Shown piece by piece: positions 11,872 to 21,793 of a DNA stretch of 64,000 nt. The notes under the pieces were generated by a model. That model saw only the letters and a list, made by a program, of their open reading frames with translations, was not told the DNA's origin and searched no databases. Source of the DNA: Craspedostauros australis (lineage: Eukaryota > Bacillariophyta > Bacillariophyceae > Mastogloiales > Achnanthaceae); NCBI GenBank assembly GCA_026770025.1, contig JAMXDE010000007.1, positions 2,356,001-2,420,000 of the forward strand. The letters run 5' to 3'. Both the position numbers and the translations under genes were made by a program. Positions within the stretch are counted from its first letter, which is position 1; each line of letters starts with the position of its first letter.

Positions 11872-13722
11872 TTTCGTGTTCCTTGCGAATTATGAGCTCT
11901 TGTGCAACTAGAAATGTCAAAATGAGGCGAAAAACAAGAATGCCAACAAGTAACCGTTGAGCTAGTACAAATTGTGCGCAAATCAACTGCAACTTGGCAA
12001 TGACGAAACGAGCTTTCTTGTGGGGCTTCGCATGCTCTCCAGCTACAGTAGTTGTTCCGCGCTTTGCTGTGGGGAAGCCAATCAAGCGAGGGCGTTCTTC
12101 CAGATTAATCGCAGAGAAGTCGAACAAAGTGTACGGTTGTCCTCCAATGCTGCGCCCACTTGTGCTTCGTTGTGACCAAGGTACCAAGGAAGGCAGGATT
12201 CAACGGACGAAACATCCAATGAATTCCTTCGTTGCCGTATGTAGCGTAATGATCAGGGGCACATCCACGACTTCGTGGGAGGCTCTCTTGGACGAACGTG
12301 CGCGCTGCTCTGTTCGCCCGGCACTGCAAGCAAGCACGCTCTGGAGGGGAAGCAAACGAGTATCGAGCTGAATGCCCTCCAGCGTGCTGTATCATTCTTG
12401 CACGCGTGCTGTTGTGCTCTATCTGGGGATCCCGTAGTTCACCTTGCGCTCAACACGAACAATCATGGACATACAGCCATGTATAGACAACATCGGACCG
12501 CGCACTGTGGTGGAGTCTTACCCTTGTCGTGAATCGGTCTTGTACTAGTCGTGCTCACGTCGTGCTGAAGTCGCGTCCCTTGCTCGTCTCCTTGCTCGTC
12601 CCTTGCTTGTCTCCTTGCTTGTCACTTGCACGTCCCCTTGCTCGTCGATTTCTGAAAAATCGACACCTCCCTTACCGCACTTTACTTATAGAGAGATGTC
12701 GCAGTATCGTAGGTGATCAGTCTGGAGTCGCCGCGATGCAAATCTCTGTTATCAACTGTGTTTCAGAATGATGTTGCAATCAAGATCGAATACGTGTGCT
12801 ACCATGGTATAGGTCGTACGCTTACATTCATGCATTCTAATTTTTGAAGAGTGCACTCTATCGCCCTTGAACATACAACTAGACTAGACATGGTAGTATG
12901 GCCCATTTCGCAACATGTCGCACCGACAAAACCGCGGTAATTGCGAGAAATTTGGTTGTAACTTGCGCGTCCCCTTGCTCGTCACTTGCGCGTCCCCTTG
13001 CTTGTCGATCCGGTCCTCTGTCGTGTCTGTCGCATGTCCATGTCGTGCTTGTCGCAGGTCGATGTCATGTCGGTGTCTGTCCCGACGTGTTGCACATGGT
13101 GAAACACACGCCAGCCTCACGTCAATGTCCCGTTGGCTCCCCACCAACGAACTCCCCATGTCGTTCCTCACGAAACACATGGCAACGTGCCGACACGCCA
13201 GTGTACTTACATGTGTATACTCCGAGAGAGTGTCGCACACGACAGAAGACCCATGTTTCTCCACCATGGTCGACTAACAGGAGCAAATCAAATAGATACG
13301 TTGAGCGTTGAATCTAGACCAACGCTAGATATACACTTATACTCGTAGGGGTATAGTGCTTTATGCTCTAGGAAACATCTATGTTCATTCAATGTATACA
13401 TTAATTAGACAATAAATATAGCAAAACCGATGTACTATTGGATATTCCAGGCAAAACGGATGCGTTGAACTATAGTAGGGCAGCGTAGGCGTCTACGTAT
13501 CCCGTGTTTTTGTGTTTCGCATTATCACGCTGCAACGCGGTGATCGATTGCTCCACGGATCCTCCCAGCGTGCGTGCTCCACAGCGCAACGCACCAGTTC
13601 ATCACACGTCGCACACGAACTCCTCAGGTTGCCTTGGAATGGAGCGAAGTCTTCCTCTCACAAATGACGTTCATACTCCATCGATCACTTGTTCACGATT
13701 AAAAAGTAAGTGCCGATACAAC
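11872..13722. other. Spacer between the two divergent transposon genes
   Basis: It holds a stem-forming pair, GCACGCTCTGGAGGG (12334-12348) with CCCTCCAGCGTGC (12375-12387), a perfect palindrome AGAGTGCACTCT (12848-12859), and clusters of short TTGC-type repeats. Promoters of both genes should lie here. A minus-strand frame at 12187-11860 may be an upstream piece of the transposase. Confidence 0.45.
12570..12650. repeat. Degenerate tandem repeats, core CTTGCTCGTC
   Basis: About seven copies of a 10-12 bp unit (CTTGCTCGTCCC, CTTGCTTGTCTC, CTTGCACGTCCC) follow one another. Related copies recur at about 12961-13010, and a more decayed TGTCG-rich version at 13020-13080. They lie inside the presumed transposon. 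Confidence 0.65.
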
Positions 13723-15666
13723 ATGCCACGAAAAGCTGCTCCCACGAAGCACGACGGTTGTGATGGAGCGGAGTGGAACGAGCAGCTGTACTCCCAGATC
13801 CGCGAATTGAGGGCGAAGATCGAGAGCGGCGAAATTCCGATGGAAAAGACCGCGAGGAATGTGTGGAAAGAGAATCCCGATTTGGCATTCCTGTCCAGGC
13901 GCAACTTCGCTCGGAACCTTCGGAAAATGCGAAATTCAGTGAAGAGAAGCCGCGAGAAGGAGGCAACTGAGGCCGGTACGTGACTTGAAGTGCATGCCTG
14001 AAATTGTCATTTGTTACTCGTTTATTCACGACATCATTTCTCACCCTTCTCAGTGCGCATGGATACGAAATTCTCTCCCAACGTTTCCGATCTTGTCGCG
14101 AACGCAACTTCGTACAAAGATCAATTTGACAAAGCGATCAAAAAAGTATCAACGCAGCAACCCGAAGACGCGAAGGAAACCATGGACGCTTTTTCGCGCA
14201 TGGCCTACAGCCCGGCACCCACCGCTCCAACCGCGATGCCAACAACAGCCCGTCCCTCCGCCGAACCAAACACGGCGCACATGGCATCGCCCATCCCCAC
14301 CCATCCATCACCAACACCAAGACCTCTCTACCACACCATGGACACGATGACTGCTGCTCGTACTGAGCCCTCGTCTGTTCATGTCCCTCCACCGCATGTG
14401 GCTTCTCCTCCTGCTGCTCCTCCTGGCTTTGCTGCAAGTCGTGGCATGCTGGTGACGAACACTGTTACTGGGACACCCTTGCAAGAGGGCCCCAGTCGTG
14501 CGCGTGCGATCGAAACGTGGATGAACAAGAACACCGAAATTTTCTTGCCCGCTGTTCGCCACGTGTACTCCCCAGCCGGTCGTGGGGAGGTGTTCGAAAT
14601 CACGTTCGAGCTGCCTGGCGGGACTTGCTACGGCGATGTGAACGTGCTCATCAAGGAGCACGGGCGCGTGTTGGAGGTGAGAATCACGCAAAACCAACAA
14701 CTCGCATCATCCGCTGCCACGGACAACGAGCTGCTTGAGCGCCTGAACGAAACGGTTCCTTCGCTCCTCAAGATTCGTTCTTTCCGCGGGCAACGCGAAC
14801 GCAGCGAATCATACGCGTTGGCAGTTCGCAACATGTGTCGTGGGCACCCGCAGCCTGCCCGTGTGCACAAGGAGTTCTTGCCAATCCAAGTCAGTGACCG
14901 GTTTGAAATGACCTCCGACCAAGCCATGCATGGGATTGATTTTATCAATCCTTCTGTTGGCATCAATGATCGGGAGAGCGATGTGCACACTGATGCGCCC
15001 CTGCTGATCGTGCGCATGGTGCCGGTTTACAGCGCGAGCCCAGTCACCCATTGCGCCACCAACTTGGCGCGTTACAGGCGAACAGAGAGGCATAGCAAAC
15101 TTAAGCTGAACCCTCGTGCTCACCAGAGAGAGGATGACTACAGTTCGTCCGATGACGAATGCACGTTTTCCCGTCCTGCGCCTGTTCGCATGACAGTTTC
15201 TCGTGGTCGCCGAGCTACCGGATCAGGACATTCTGCAAGGGTAAGTGTTTTCGATACCGGTTTCGTCTTCTGCTCTTCACAACTCCCACTTGTTCACTCA
15301 CACATCCTTGGGTTCTTTCTTTTCACTGTGCAGTCCGCTCGTCAATCATCTCGCGTGAGTGTGGGTTCGATGGACACGTCTGCTCGTGCTTCCCGCCGCA
15401 CTGCTGCTCGCAGACGTGCTCGTCGCGCTGATATTCCTGACCCCGTCGTGGTGCCTTCCGCTGTTGTCTCCAGCGCCAGCAACCAGCGTTGCGCCACGGT
15501 CATTCGCAAGATTCGTGTGGCTGAGTTGATTAAGATTGACTGCGAGTCAGACGACGACGACGGGGAGGAGTATTACTATCCGCCGGTGACCCCCAAGACC
15601 GAGAAGGTCAACCCGCCATCGGAGAACCCCGACACCAAGGAGGACGATACCACAGAGACTGAGTAA
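13723..15666 (+). CDS. Transposon partner protein of unknown family, two introns
   Basis: Exons 13723-13975, 14054-15240 and 15334-15666 join in phase (GTACGT..CAG and GTAAGT..CAG) to a 590-residue protein. Residues 1-84 are short charged helices with a basic end (RNLRKMRNSVKRSREK). Residues about 90-230 are Pro/Ala/Thr-rich linker. Residues about 240-440 form the only compact region; within it VFEITFELPGG followed by DVNVLIKEHGRVLEVRI resembles the strand pattern of the Hsp20/CS alpha-crystallin fold. The C-terminus has an Arg/Ala-rich basic patch (SRRTAARRRARRA), likely a nuclear localisation or nucleic-acid-binding segment, then an acidic tail. It is divergent from the transposase, 1.85 kb away. 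No known Myb/SANT domain of Harbinger partner proteins is visible. It could instead be a host gene. Confidence 0.75.
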
Positions 15667-16772
15667 GAGTGGAGCGAGTCCCATGCAGCACGAACAACCA
15701 ACATAACATAACTAGTGACCAACCGTAATACCATGTTCACACTACGTCGATGAACTGTCTATGGGAGTACCTTCTAGATTGTGAACATGTTACACAATGA
15801 CTACTTGGACTACCAATGGAGTCCCATCGGAAAACGACGCCGAAAACGTATTTACCGCGGTTCCCGTGGTGAAATTGTTGTTGCTGTTGTCTTGCGTGTT
15901 CCTTGCGTGTGGTTGCTGCTTGCGTGGCAATCGATCGTTCCAAATCTCGAACAATATTGGAGCGTGACATTTTGTCCGTGAACAGAAGACTGACACCTGT
16001 CGTTGCCAGTTACTAAATTTACCCAACATAGTCGTCCGCTAACAACAGAATCAGAATTCAAGTAAACGAACATACCCACGTGTGATCAGAGGGGTTGACC
16101 AAACACGAACAAGGCAAAAAGCTCCGGATTGTTGCGCCCAGGAAGTATCAGAGCGGGGCGATGACGAACGCGAAGAAATGAGAACAAATGGAGCAGGGTG
16201 CCGCAGTGTTGCAGGAACGACAAAGAAGTGTGAAGCCGGGCAAGTGTCATCGCTGAGTCCGAATGACAGTTGCGGCGCATGTTTGCAGAAGGCAAACATC
16301 TTGATTGGGGGGCTGGTAGGACTGGCATTGTTGGCATCAGCATCCATCATCCCACTCGCGCAATCACGACACTCTTTGAGAGCATCGGCAAAGCGCGCGA
16401 GCAGAGTCTTCTTTCGCCGGCAAACAAAAGAACCCTCAGCTCCGTTTTTCGCCTGGATGCTCATCAGACCATCAGACGGTGCTAGCAAGTCAGCAAGGAA
16501 GCGAGCGATCAAACCACATTCTTCATCACACATCCGCGAACAGGATCAGAATCGCACCATTGCTCTGCCTTTGCTTGTGTCTCTTGAATGCGCAAATCGC
16601 ACAGTCAGCTCACAAAGTCCGCGATCAATACAGCTCAGGCAGACACATAAATCGTGCGACTAGCAGAGCCATCGACAACCAACAACCAAAGACCGACGAT
16701 CGGCACGGGAAGACTCCAAAGGCTCATAAGTCGAATCCACCACCATCCAAAGCAGCAACAACAGCAGCAACA
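15667..16772. other. Region without a recognised gene
   Basis: It contains a TTGCGTG-rich repeat cluster at about 15888-15935, possibly subterminal to the transposon. The part next to 16773 is presumably leader and promoter of the nitrilase-fold gene. A frame continuous with that gene reaches back to 16479, but its extra 98 residues look like leader translated by chance. Confidence 0.4.
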
Positions 16773-18488
16773 ATGAAGTCCTTCATCTCGATGGCCTTCA
16801 TGGCAACCGCAGCAGTGTCTGTCTCAGCGCTGGCGTCGACCTTCACAACACGAACACGATCATTCACACCATCATTAACGCCATCATTCACATCAATTTC
16901 AACGTCCACGTCAGCATCAACATCAACATCAGTGCCATTGTCGACAACGGCACTGTTCACCCACAGCATCACAAACGTGGACGCAGGCGGACGACGGGTA
17001 AGACAGCCACAGGTTTCCTCGGAAACGCATCCAACCATCCGAAGGCTCTCCTCACCAGCAACTGAAGACGGAACTCGGTCATGCACGAGCAGAAGATCAG
17101 GCATTCTCCACAAACCACTTTTCGCAGCAACATCGAGGCACGCATCCTCGGTTGATGGCTGCAGCAACATCAATGTTGACTTTGGCGATGACACTAACGC
17201 TCGTGATGGTTTAATCAGCATCGGAGCGTCAACGATGGGCCGCGAGCAGCAGTTCTTACCCTCCATCAGCAGCAGCATGCCGGAGCATCGTGTCCTGGCC
17301 AGCGGGGCCAGAGATCGCACCAAGTTCTACAGGGAACGCCCGGTGAGAGCAGATGGATCTTACCCATGCAAGCCGCTGGAGAAGGACAATGTCAAGATCG
17401 CCGCGATGCAAACGGATTGTCAGGACCTCTCCACCTTCTACTCCGACGATGCGGCAACGAAGGGTGGGTTGAACGAGGAGGAGCGACGGGAGGCCGCAAT
17501 GCAGAAGAACCTGCAAAGCATGCTCTCCTGGGCAGAGAAGGCATGCTCGTCATCCGACAGTGACGGCAAACCGGACATCCTGCTCTTCCACGAATTCCCC
17601 CTCACTGGTGGGCTCGTTGGTCCACAGTGGAACCGCCAGCGGCAGCTCGATTGGTCCATCCAGATCACCGAAGACTCGCCCTACGTTAAGCCGTTGCTGG
17701 ATCTCGCCAAGAAGCACGACGTCTACATCATCTTCGGTGCCTACGCCAAGGACGAAGACGATTGGTCAGGCCACGTCCTCAGCTTGCAGACCGTCATCAA
17801 CCGACAGGGTCGCATCCACCAGACCATCTGGAAGGCGAAGAACATCAAGCGCTTCTTCGAGACCTTCGAGATCACCACCACGACCGTCGAATCGGTGCGC
17901 TCCAGGTTCCAGGAACTATACGGCATGGATGCAGAATTCCCAGTCATACAAACGGAATACGGCAACCTCGCCGTCTCCACCGTCCAGATGGATCCCCTCG
18001 TCTACGCTGCCTTCGCCATGAAGGGCGCCGAGATCATGCTGCGCACATCCACCCTCTTCTCCCGCGAGGACGTCATCTGCACGGCCATGACCAATCAGAT
18101 GTACTCCGCCATGTCCAATATTCCCTACCCGAAGCTCCCCAAGTACGGTGGCCATTCCATGATCGTAGGTCCCGACGGCGCGGTCCTGGAGGAGCTCGAT
18201 TCCGACAGCGACGAAGGATACGTGCTCGCCGATATTCCCATCCGAGAATTCCGTCGCAATCGCAAGATTCCGCAGTACGCTCTGTCCTTGACGCGAGAAC
18301 TATTTGCGCATTACAAGGAGGAGATTCCATCCGACTACTACGCCGATACGCCCGCGGAAGAATTGCCGCAAAATGGCGCCGAGATGAAGACCTTTTTGGA
18401 TCGGCGCAGTCGGTGGATCGAGGATGCCGAGAGCAATGTCCCGGAATTGCCGGCCGCGCCTCAGCGGAAGAGGGTGCGGTTGCGTTGA
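16773..18488 (+). CDS. Nitrilase/amidase-superfamily protein, probably without the catalytic Cys
   Basis: A 571-residue protein from Met 16773, chosen because MKSFISMAFMATAAVSVSA is a good signal peptide; a Thr/Ser-rich stretch of about 170 residues follows. Residues about 205-545 match the carbon-nitrogen hydrolase fold: KIAAMQTDCQDLS, then LLFHEFPLTGG with catalytic-type Glu274, WKAKNIK with a plausible catalytic Lys354, AMKGAEIMLRTST, and GGHSMIVGPDGAVLEELD. The run AMKGAEI and GHSMIVG.DG are closest to aliphatic amidase/formamidase types. The nucleophile Cys expected 13 residues before AMKGAE (ICYD or ICDD in active members) is Ser402 here, within GNLAVSTVQMD, and no Cys lies in that segment. 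The protein may be a pseudoenzyme. Destination is secretory or plastid; the junction is not a clear A-F motif. Confidence 0.85.
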   Translation: MKSFISMAFMATAAVSVSALASTFTTRTRSFTPSLTPSFTSISTSTSASTSTSVPLSTTALFTHSITNVDAGGRRVRQPQVSSETHPTIRRLSSPATEDGTRSCTSRRSGILHKPLFAATSRHASSVDGCSNINVDFGDDTNARDGLISIGASTMGREQQFLPSISSSMPEHRVLASGARDRTKFYRERPVRADGSYPCKPLEKDNVKIAAMQTDCQDLSTFYSDDAATKGGLNEEERREAAMQKNLQSMLSWAEKACSSSDSDGKPDILLFHEFPLTGGLVGPQWNRQRQLDWSIQITEDSPYVKPLLDLAKKHDVYIIFGAYAKDEDDWSGHVLSLQTVINRQGRIHQTIWKAKNIKRFFETFEITTTTVESVRSRFQELYGMDAEFPVIQTEYGNLAVSTVQMDPLVYAAFAMKGAEIMLRTSTLFSREDVICTAMTNQMYSAMSNIPYPKLPKYGGHSMIVGPDGAVLEELDSDSDEGYVLADIPIREFRRNRKIPQYALSLTRELFAHYKEEIPSDYYADTPAEELPQNGAEMKTFLDRRSRWIEDAESNVPELPAAPQRKRVRLR

Positions 18489-19137
18489 GGAGCATCCAAT
18501 CGCGTGGACACGTATCACCCATTTGTACAAAGTGTACTAGTATAGAGAAACAGGTAAGGCAGCTATGTCAGCAATAGAAAATTCGTTGCATTTCCATTCA
18601 AAGCGTCGTCGAACTACGAGTAGTATTCAGAGTACTGGTTCTGCCATGTATCAGCCCATGCATTTGACAACGGATTGGACATGTGCCAAACAACATCAGC
18701 AGCAGCAGAAAATCAGTTCGTCACTTGCGCTGTGTTGTCTTGGATTGCAGCGGGGCTCTCATGAACATTGACATTCGAAATGAAAGCAGGTAACGGCGAT
18801 ACTTTTATACTACTCTCGAGAGAGTGGCATGGATATGCGTCTGGTGGAATTAGGCTATGTGAAGCATGTGCAAAGAGTTTTTTCTTTATGTTTGTATGGA
18901 TTGTTGCGTGGATGAATGGATGAGAGACCAGTGAAATACCACGCGGAGACGTTTGGATGCCACTCTTGCGTGCCTCTTCTTCATCATTGGCACCGGTTAC
19001 TTTCCGGTTTGGCGTAGCGGTGTCCGATCAATGGCAGGCACGTGGTGCATGGAAGAGCAGAGTACTCCGGAGTTTGCACACGAACGCACGTACGCAACCA
19101 CGATTGATGTGCTGATGCCATGTCATCGTTTCTTCGC
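18489..19137. other. Convergent intergenic region
   Basis: This lies between two 3' ends. It contains TGTACAAAGTGTACTAG just after the stop of the upstream gene, the octamer TACGAGTA at 18615, and a palindrome-like ACTCTCGAGAGAGT near 18814. No gene is seen. Confidence 0.4.
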
Positions 19138-20991
19138 TTACTTCTTTGGAAACAGAACCTCCTCAAAGTGCTTCCACAACACGGAGAAGAGAATTCCCTG
19201 CAGACCGTTGGAAAGGATCTTGGTCTCCAATCCGCGGAACAGGAGACCCTTCACGCCGCTCTCGGCGATGACGTTGCGCACGACCTGAGGGTAAGATATC
19301 TGTTCGGGATAGGATTGCTTGTAGACCTTGCAGATGCGGATGCTGTTGGAGCAGGTGTCGGAGACGGCCGAGGAGCAGAAACCGAGGATGGCACGACGGC
19401 CGAGCTCGCCGAGCTGCGTGTCCTGCTTGGGGATGCGTTCGCTGAGGTAGTTGTAGGTGAAGAACCATGGGTAATGTCCGACGAAGGTGGCGGATGCGGC
19501 AGCGAGACTTCCGTTGTACAAGGCGAGAGGTCCGGTTGCCTTGACCTTGTCCACGACGACGCTGAATTTTCCTGTGACTTGCATCTGTGAGGAGCAGTCA
19601 TGGATTTAGTGGCGGCGAGGGATGAATGATGAACAATGGTGACGAGGGTGAGACTCATTTGCAAGCAGAATTGAAGAAGAATGGATACGGCACAACAGGC
19701 ATTCAGCTCAATCAGAGCCAATCAAACCAACGTCCCATGCACTGAATATTGTCACGAAGCCCATGCTGCACCTGATCGCTTTCATTGATTTCAACATGGC
19801 ACTGCAACGAGAGAGTGCACCGGCAGCACTCTCTCTCACGTGAACATATACATCACATGTCGCACTGCGCCGCATTGCACACGTAGATGTAATTGCAAGG
19901 CGAAATTGGCACCGATCAATGGATTGTCAACTCACGGTCGTCTTGACGGTATCGATTGGCATCAGGAAGATACGAAAGATGGCGGCAGATGCGGAGGCCG
20001 CAATGGTCTTGACACCAACCGCAAGATCCTTGGTGCTTTCGAGAGAATTGAGCAGAGTGAGGACACCCGTGTTGGCCGCAGTGTCACCAAATCGCGACAA
20101 TGGTCCTTGGAAAAGGGCTGGCAAGACGCCACGGTAGAAACGCGGGATACCACCATCTGCGTAAAGCGTGCGGAGGGCCACTGGGAAGGTGGTTCCGTTG
20201 CGGTATTGGTAGTTGACCTGCAGATTGATGCATTGGCATATTGATTGGCATATTGATTGGCATATTGATTGACGTATTGATTGACGTATTGATTGACGTA
20301 TTGATTGATGAGGTTGACGTCGTCGCCGTTTTCGTCGTCATTGGATTGGACATGGTGATGGGTGGCATGGCAAAGAGTACATGAAGGAATGGACGAGGTG
20401 GTGAGCGGGAATTCGATGGAAGACTTGAGGGAAAGTTCAAGACTGTCTTTTGGCATGAGCATGGCGGGGGGACGAGCACGTGTCTGCAAGACCATCAATA
20501 ATGTTCCTTTTTGTTCCATGTGCTTTCGACCTTGCCCAGGCTCCGAATTGCTTGAGCTGTCTGCCAATTCCAATCACCATTGCAATCATGGAACATCAAA
20601 GGGGTTTGACAAGTGGTCCCTCGCGCATTCCCCTTTGCGTTGGGAGAATTACATCTTTCGACCTTTGACATGATGGTTTGTGCTCCACGTCGTTCCAAAT
20701 TCCAAATTCAACAGGATCCGATACGTCTGCATCGAAGGCATGATTCCACGCTCTTCATTTTGATCGGGGCCGTGCGTTGCGCAATAGCAGCAGCAGCAAC
20801 CTTGGGTACGTGAGCCAATGCATGAGCATCGGCATGTCCAGAGTACTCACGGTTGTTCGCATCCACATGAGACAGGCGACGTTGGCACCCATGGCGACGG
20901 CACCGGCCGTTCCTCCGCGGATGGCCGATTTGGATGCTTTCTGCATCACCTCGCGGAACGACAACTCCGTTTCTTCCTTCTTTTCCGACAT
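19138..20991 (-). CDS. Mitochondrial-carrier-family-like protein, three exons
   Basis: Exons 20991-20851, 20217-19936 and 19584-19138 join in phase 0 with GTGAGT/CAG, GTGAGT/CAG borders to 289 residues, the usual size of a mitochondrial carrier. The signature P-x-D-x-x-K is visible once as PIDTVK at the exon 2-3 junction, and GIPRFYRGVLPAL and GLLFRGLETKILSNG are the usual FYRG-like pieces after the odd helices. The first repeat is short and its signature is not recognisable (GGTAGAVAMGANVACLMWMRTT in pieces), so this is a divergent member. It should be an inner-membrane or other organellar metabolite transporter; the substrate cannot be guessed. The first intron carries a 12-bp minisatellite next to its acceptor. 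It is divergent from the phosphoribosyltransferase fusion gene. Confidence 0.8.
19809..19835. repeat. Hairpin GAGAGAGTGC / GCACTCTCTC in intron 2 of the carrier gene
   Basis: Ten perfect base pairs close a seven-base loop (19819-19825). Similar GAGAG(A/G)..GC inverted repeats occur near 18814, 12848 and 40234. Confidence 0.55.
20236..20307. repeat. 12-bp minisatellite, six units, in intron 1 of the carrier gene
   Basis: Three exact copies of GCATATTGATTG (20236-20271) are followed by three exact copies of ACGTATTGATTG (20272-20307). On the coding strand the array ends 18 nt before the intron acceptor, so it lies where the branch point and polypyrimidine tract should be. Confidence 0.85.
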
Positions 20992-21793
20992 CTTGTTGTT
21001 TCTCTTCGATTATGGTGCTGTTGCAAATGGATGAGTATGTATTATATCATACAATACAATATAATATGATTCAGTACCAGTGGATTATGGTATTGTGATG
21101 GTGGAGTGTCTGTGCTTGTTCGTCTTGTCTTGCTTTCGTTCTTCTTGTGAAGACGAGGGAGGTGGCCGAAGCTGATGGTGAAGGATCTTGCGAATTCATG
21201 GACTTTGCGCCTTCGCGTCGTACTGGCTGCGTTGCGTCGTTGTGCCTTGTGTGCAGTTTTGGCCGGTTGTTGTTGGTGTTGGTCATCCCACACACAGGCC
21301 TGTTGTGACGCACGTTGGCGTGCGCAGTGTTGTGTCTGTGCGTGTTTTCAAAAAGATGACCCATCACGTCATGAATCGAAGCATTCTGATTGGTTCAATC
21401 CAACTGGATGATCCTCGAACTGTTGAGATGACGTCACCTCCGGATACGGATGTCGAACAGGTGAATGTGGTGAGAGACTGTCGGACTAATACGACTCACT
21501 CATCAACGCCAAACAAAAATCTGTGACAAGTATCCAAATCATTCCCGAGAACGGAAGAGACGGAATCGTGGAGTTTTTGGTGATTGCCGCTTGATGTGTG
21601 TTCCTCGGCTGATGGGAAGGTTGCTTGGTGTCGTGATGCGATCCAAGCACATCACCATGTTGCTTGGATTTGCATTCGGGCGCACCAAAAGCAACATTGT
21701 TGAAGCACCTTGGTTGGACTGGAGGTGGCTCGTAGAGCGGGAGGAACAAGCCCCGTCGCCCGATAGGTTCATATACTGGCTCCGTCACTTGCC
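20992..21793. other. Divergent promoter region
   Basis: The region separates the carrier gene and the phosphoribosyltransferase fusion, which start away from each other. An AT-rich block ATTATATCATACAATACAAT lies at about 21041-21061, 50-70 bp before the carrier start codon. No gene or element is recognised. Confidence 0.45.

Larger units (their letters stand above)
10849..15666. mobile_element. Probable two-gene DNA transposon (PIF/Harbinger-IS5-like); ends not resolved
   Basis: The span runs from the stop codon of the transposase to the stop codon of a divergent spliced gene and is a minimum. The transposase is identified by its DDE motifs. The partner gene is assigned to the element because the two are divergent with no other gene between and because PIF/Harbinger elements usually carry a second gene. 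Clusters of short TTGC(T/G)(C/T)GT-type repeats lie between the genes (12570-12650, 12960-13080) and just outside them (10382-10415, 15888-15935), as subterminal transposase-binding arrays would. Terminal inverted repeats and target-site duplications were looked for by eye and not found, so membership of the partner gene is inference. Confidence 0.5.

Noticed and set aside
10700-16080. Terminal inverted repeats of the DNA transposon
   Set aside because: Several candidate arms at both sides were compared as reverse complements and none matched beyond chance, so no ends are reported.
16479-16772. Upstream extension of the nitrilase-fold gene
   Set aside because: The extra 98 residues lack family similarity, and a strong signal peptide begins at Met 16773.
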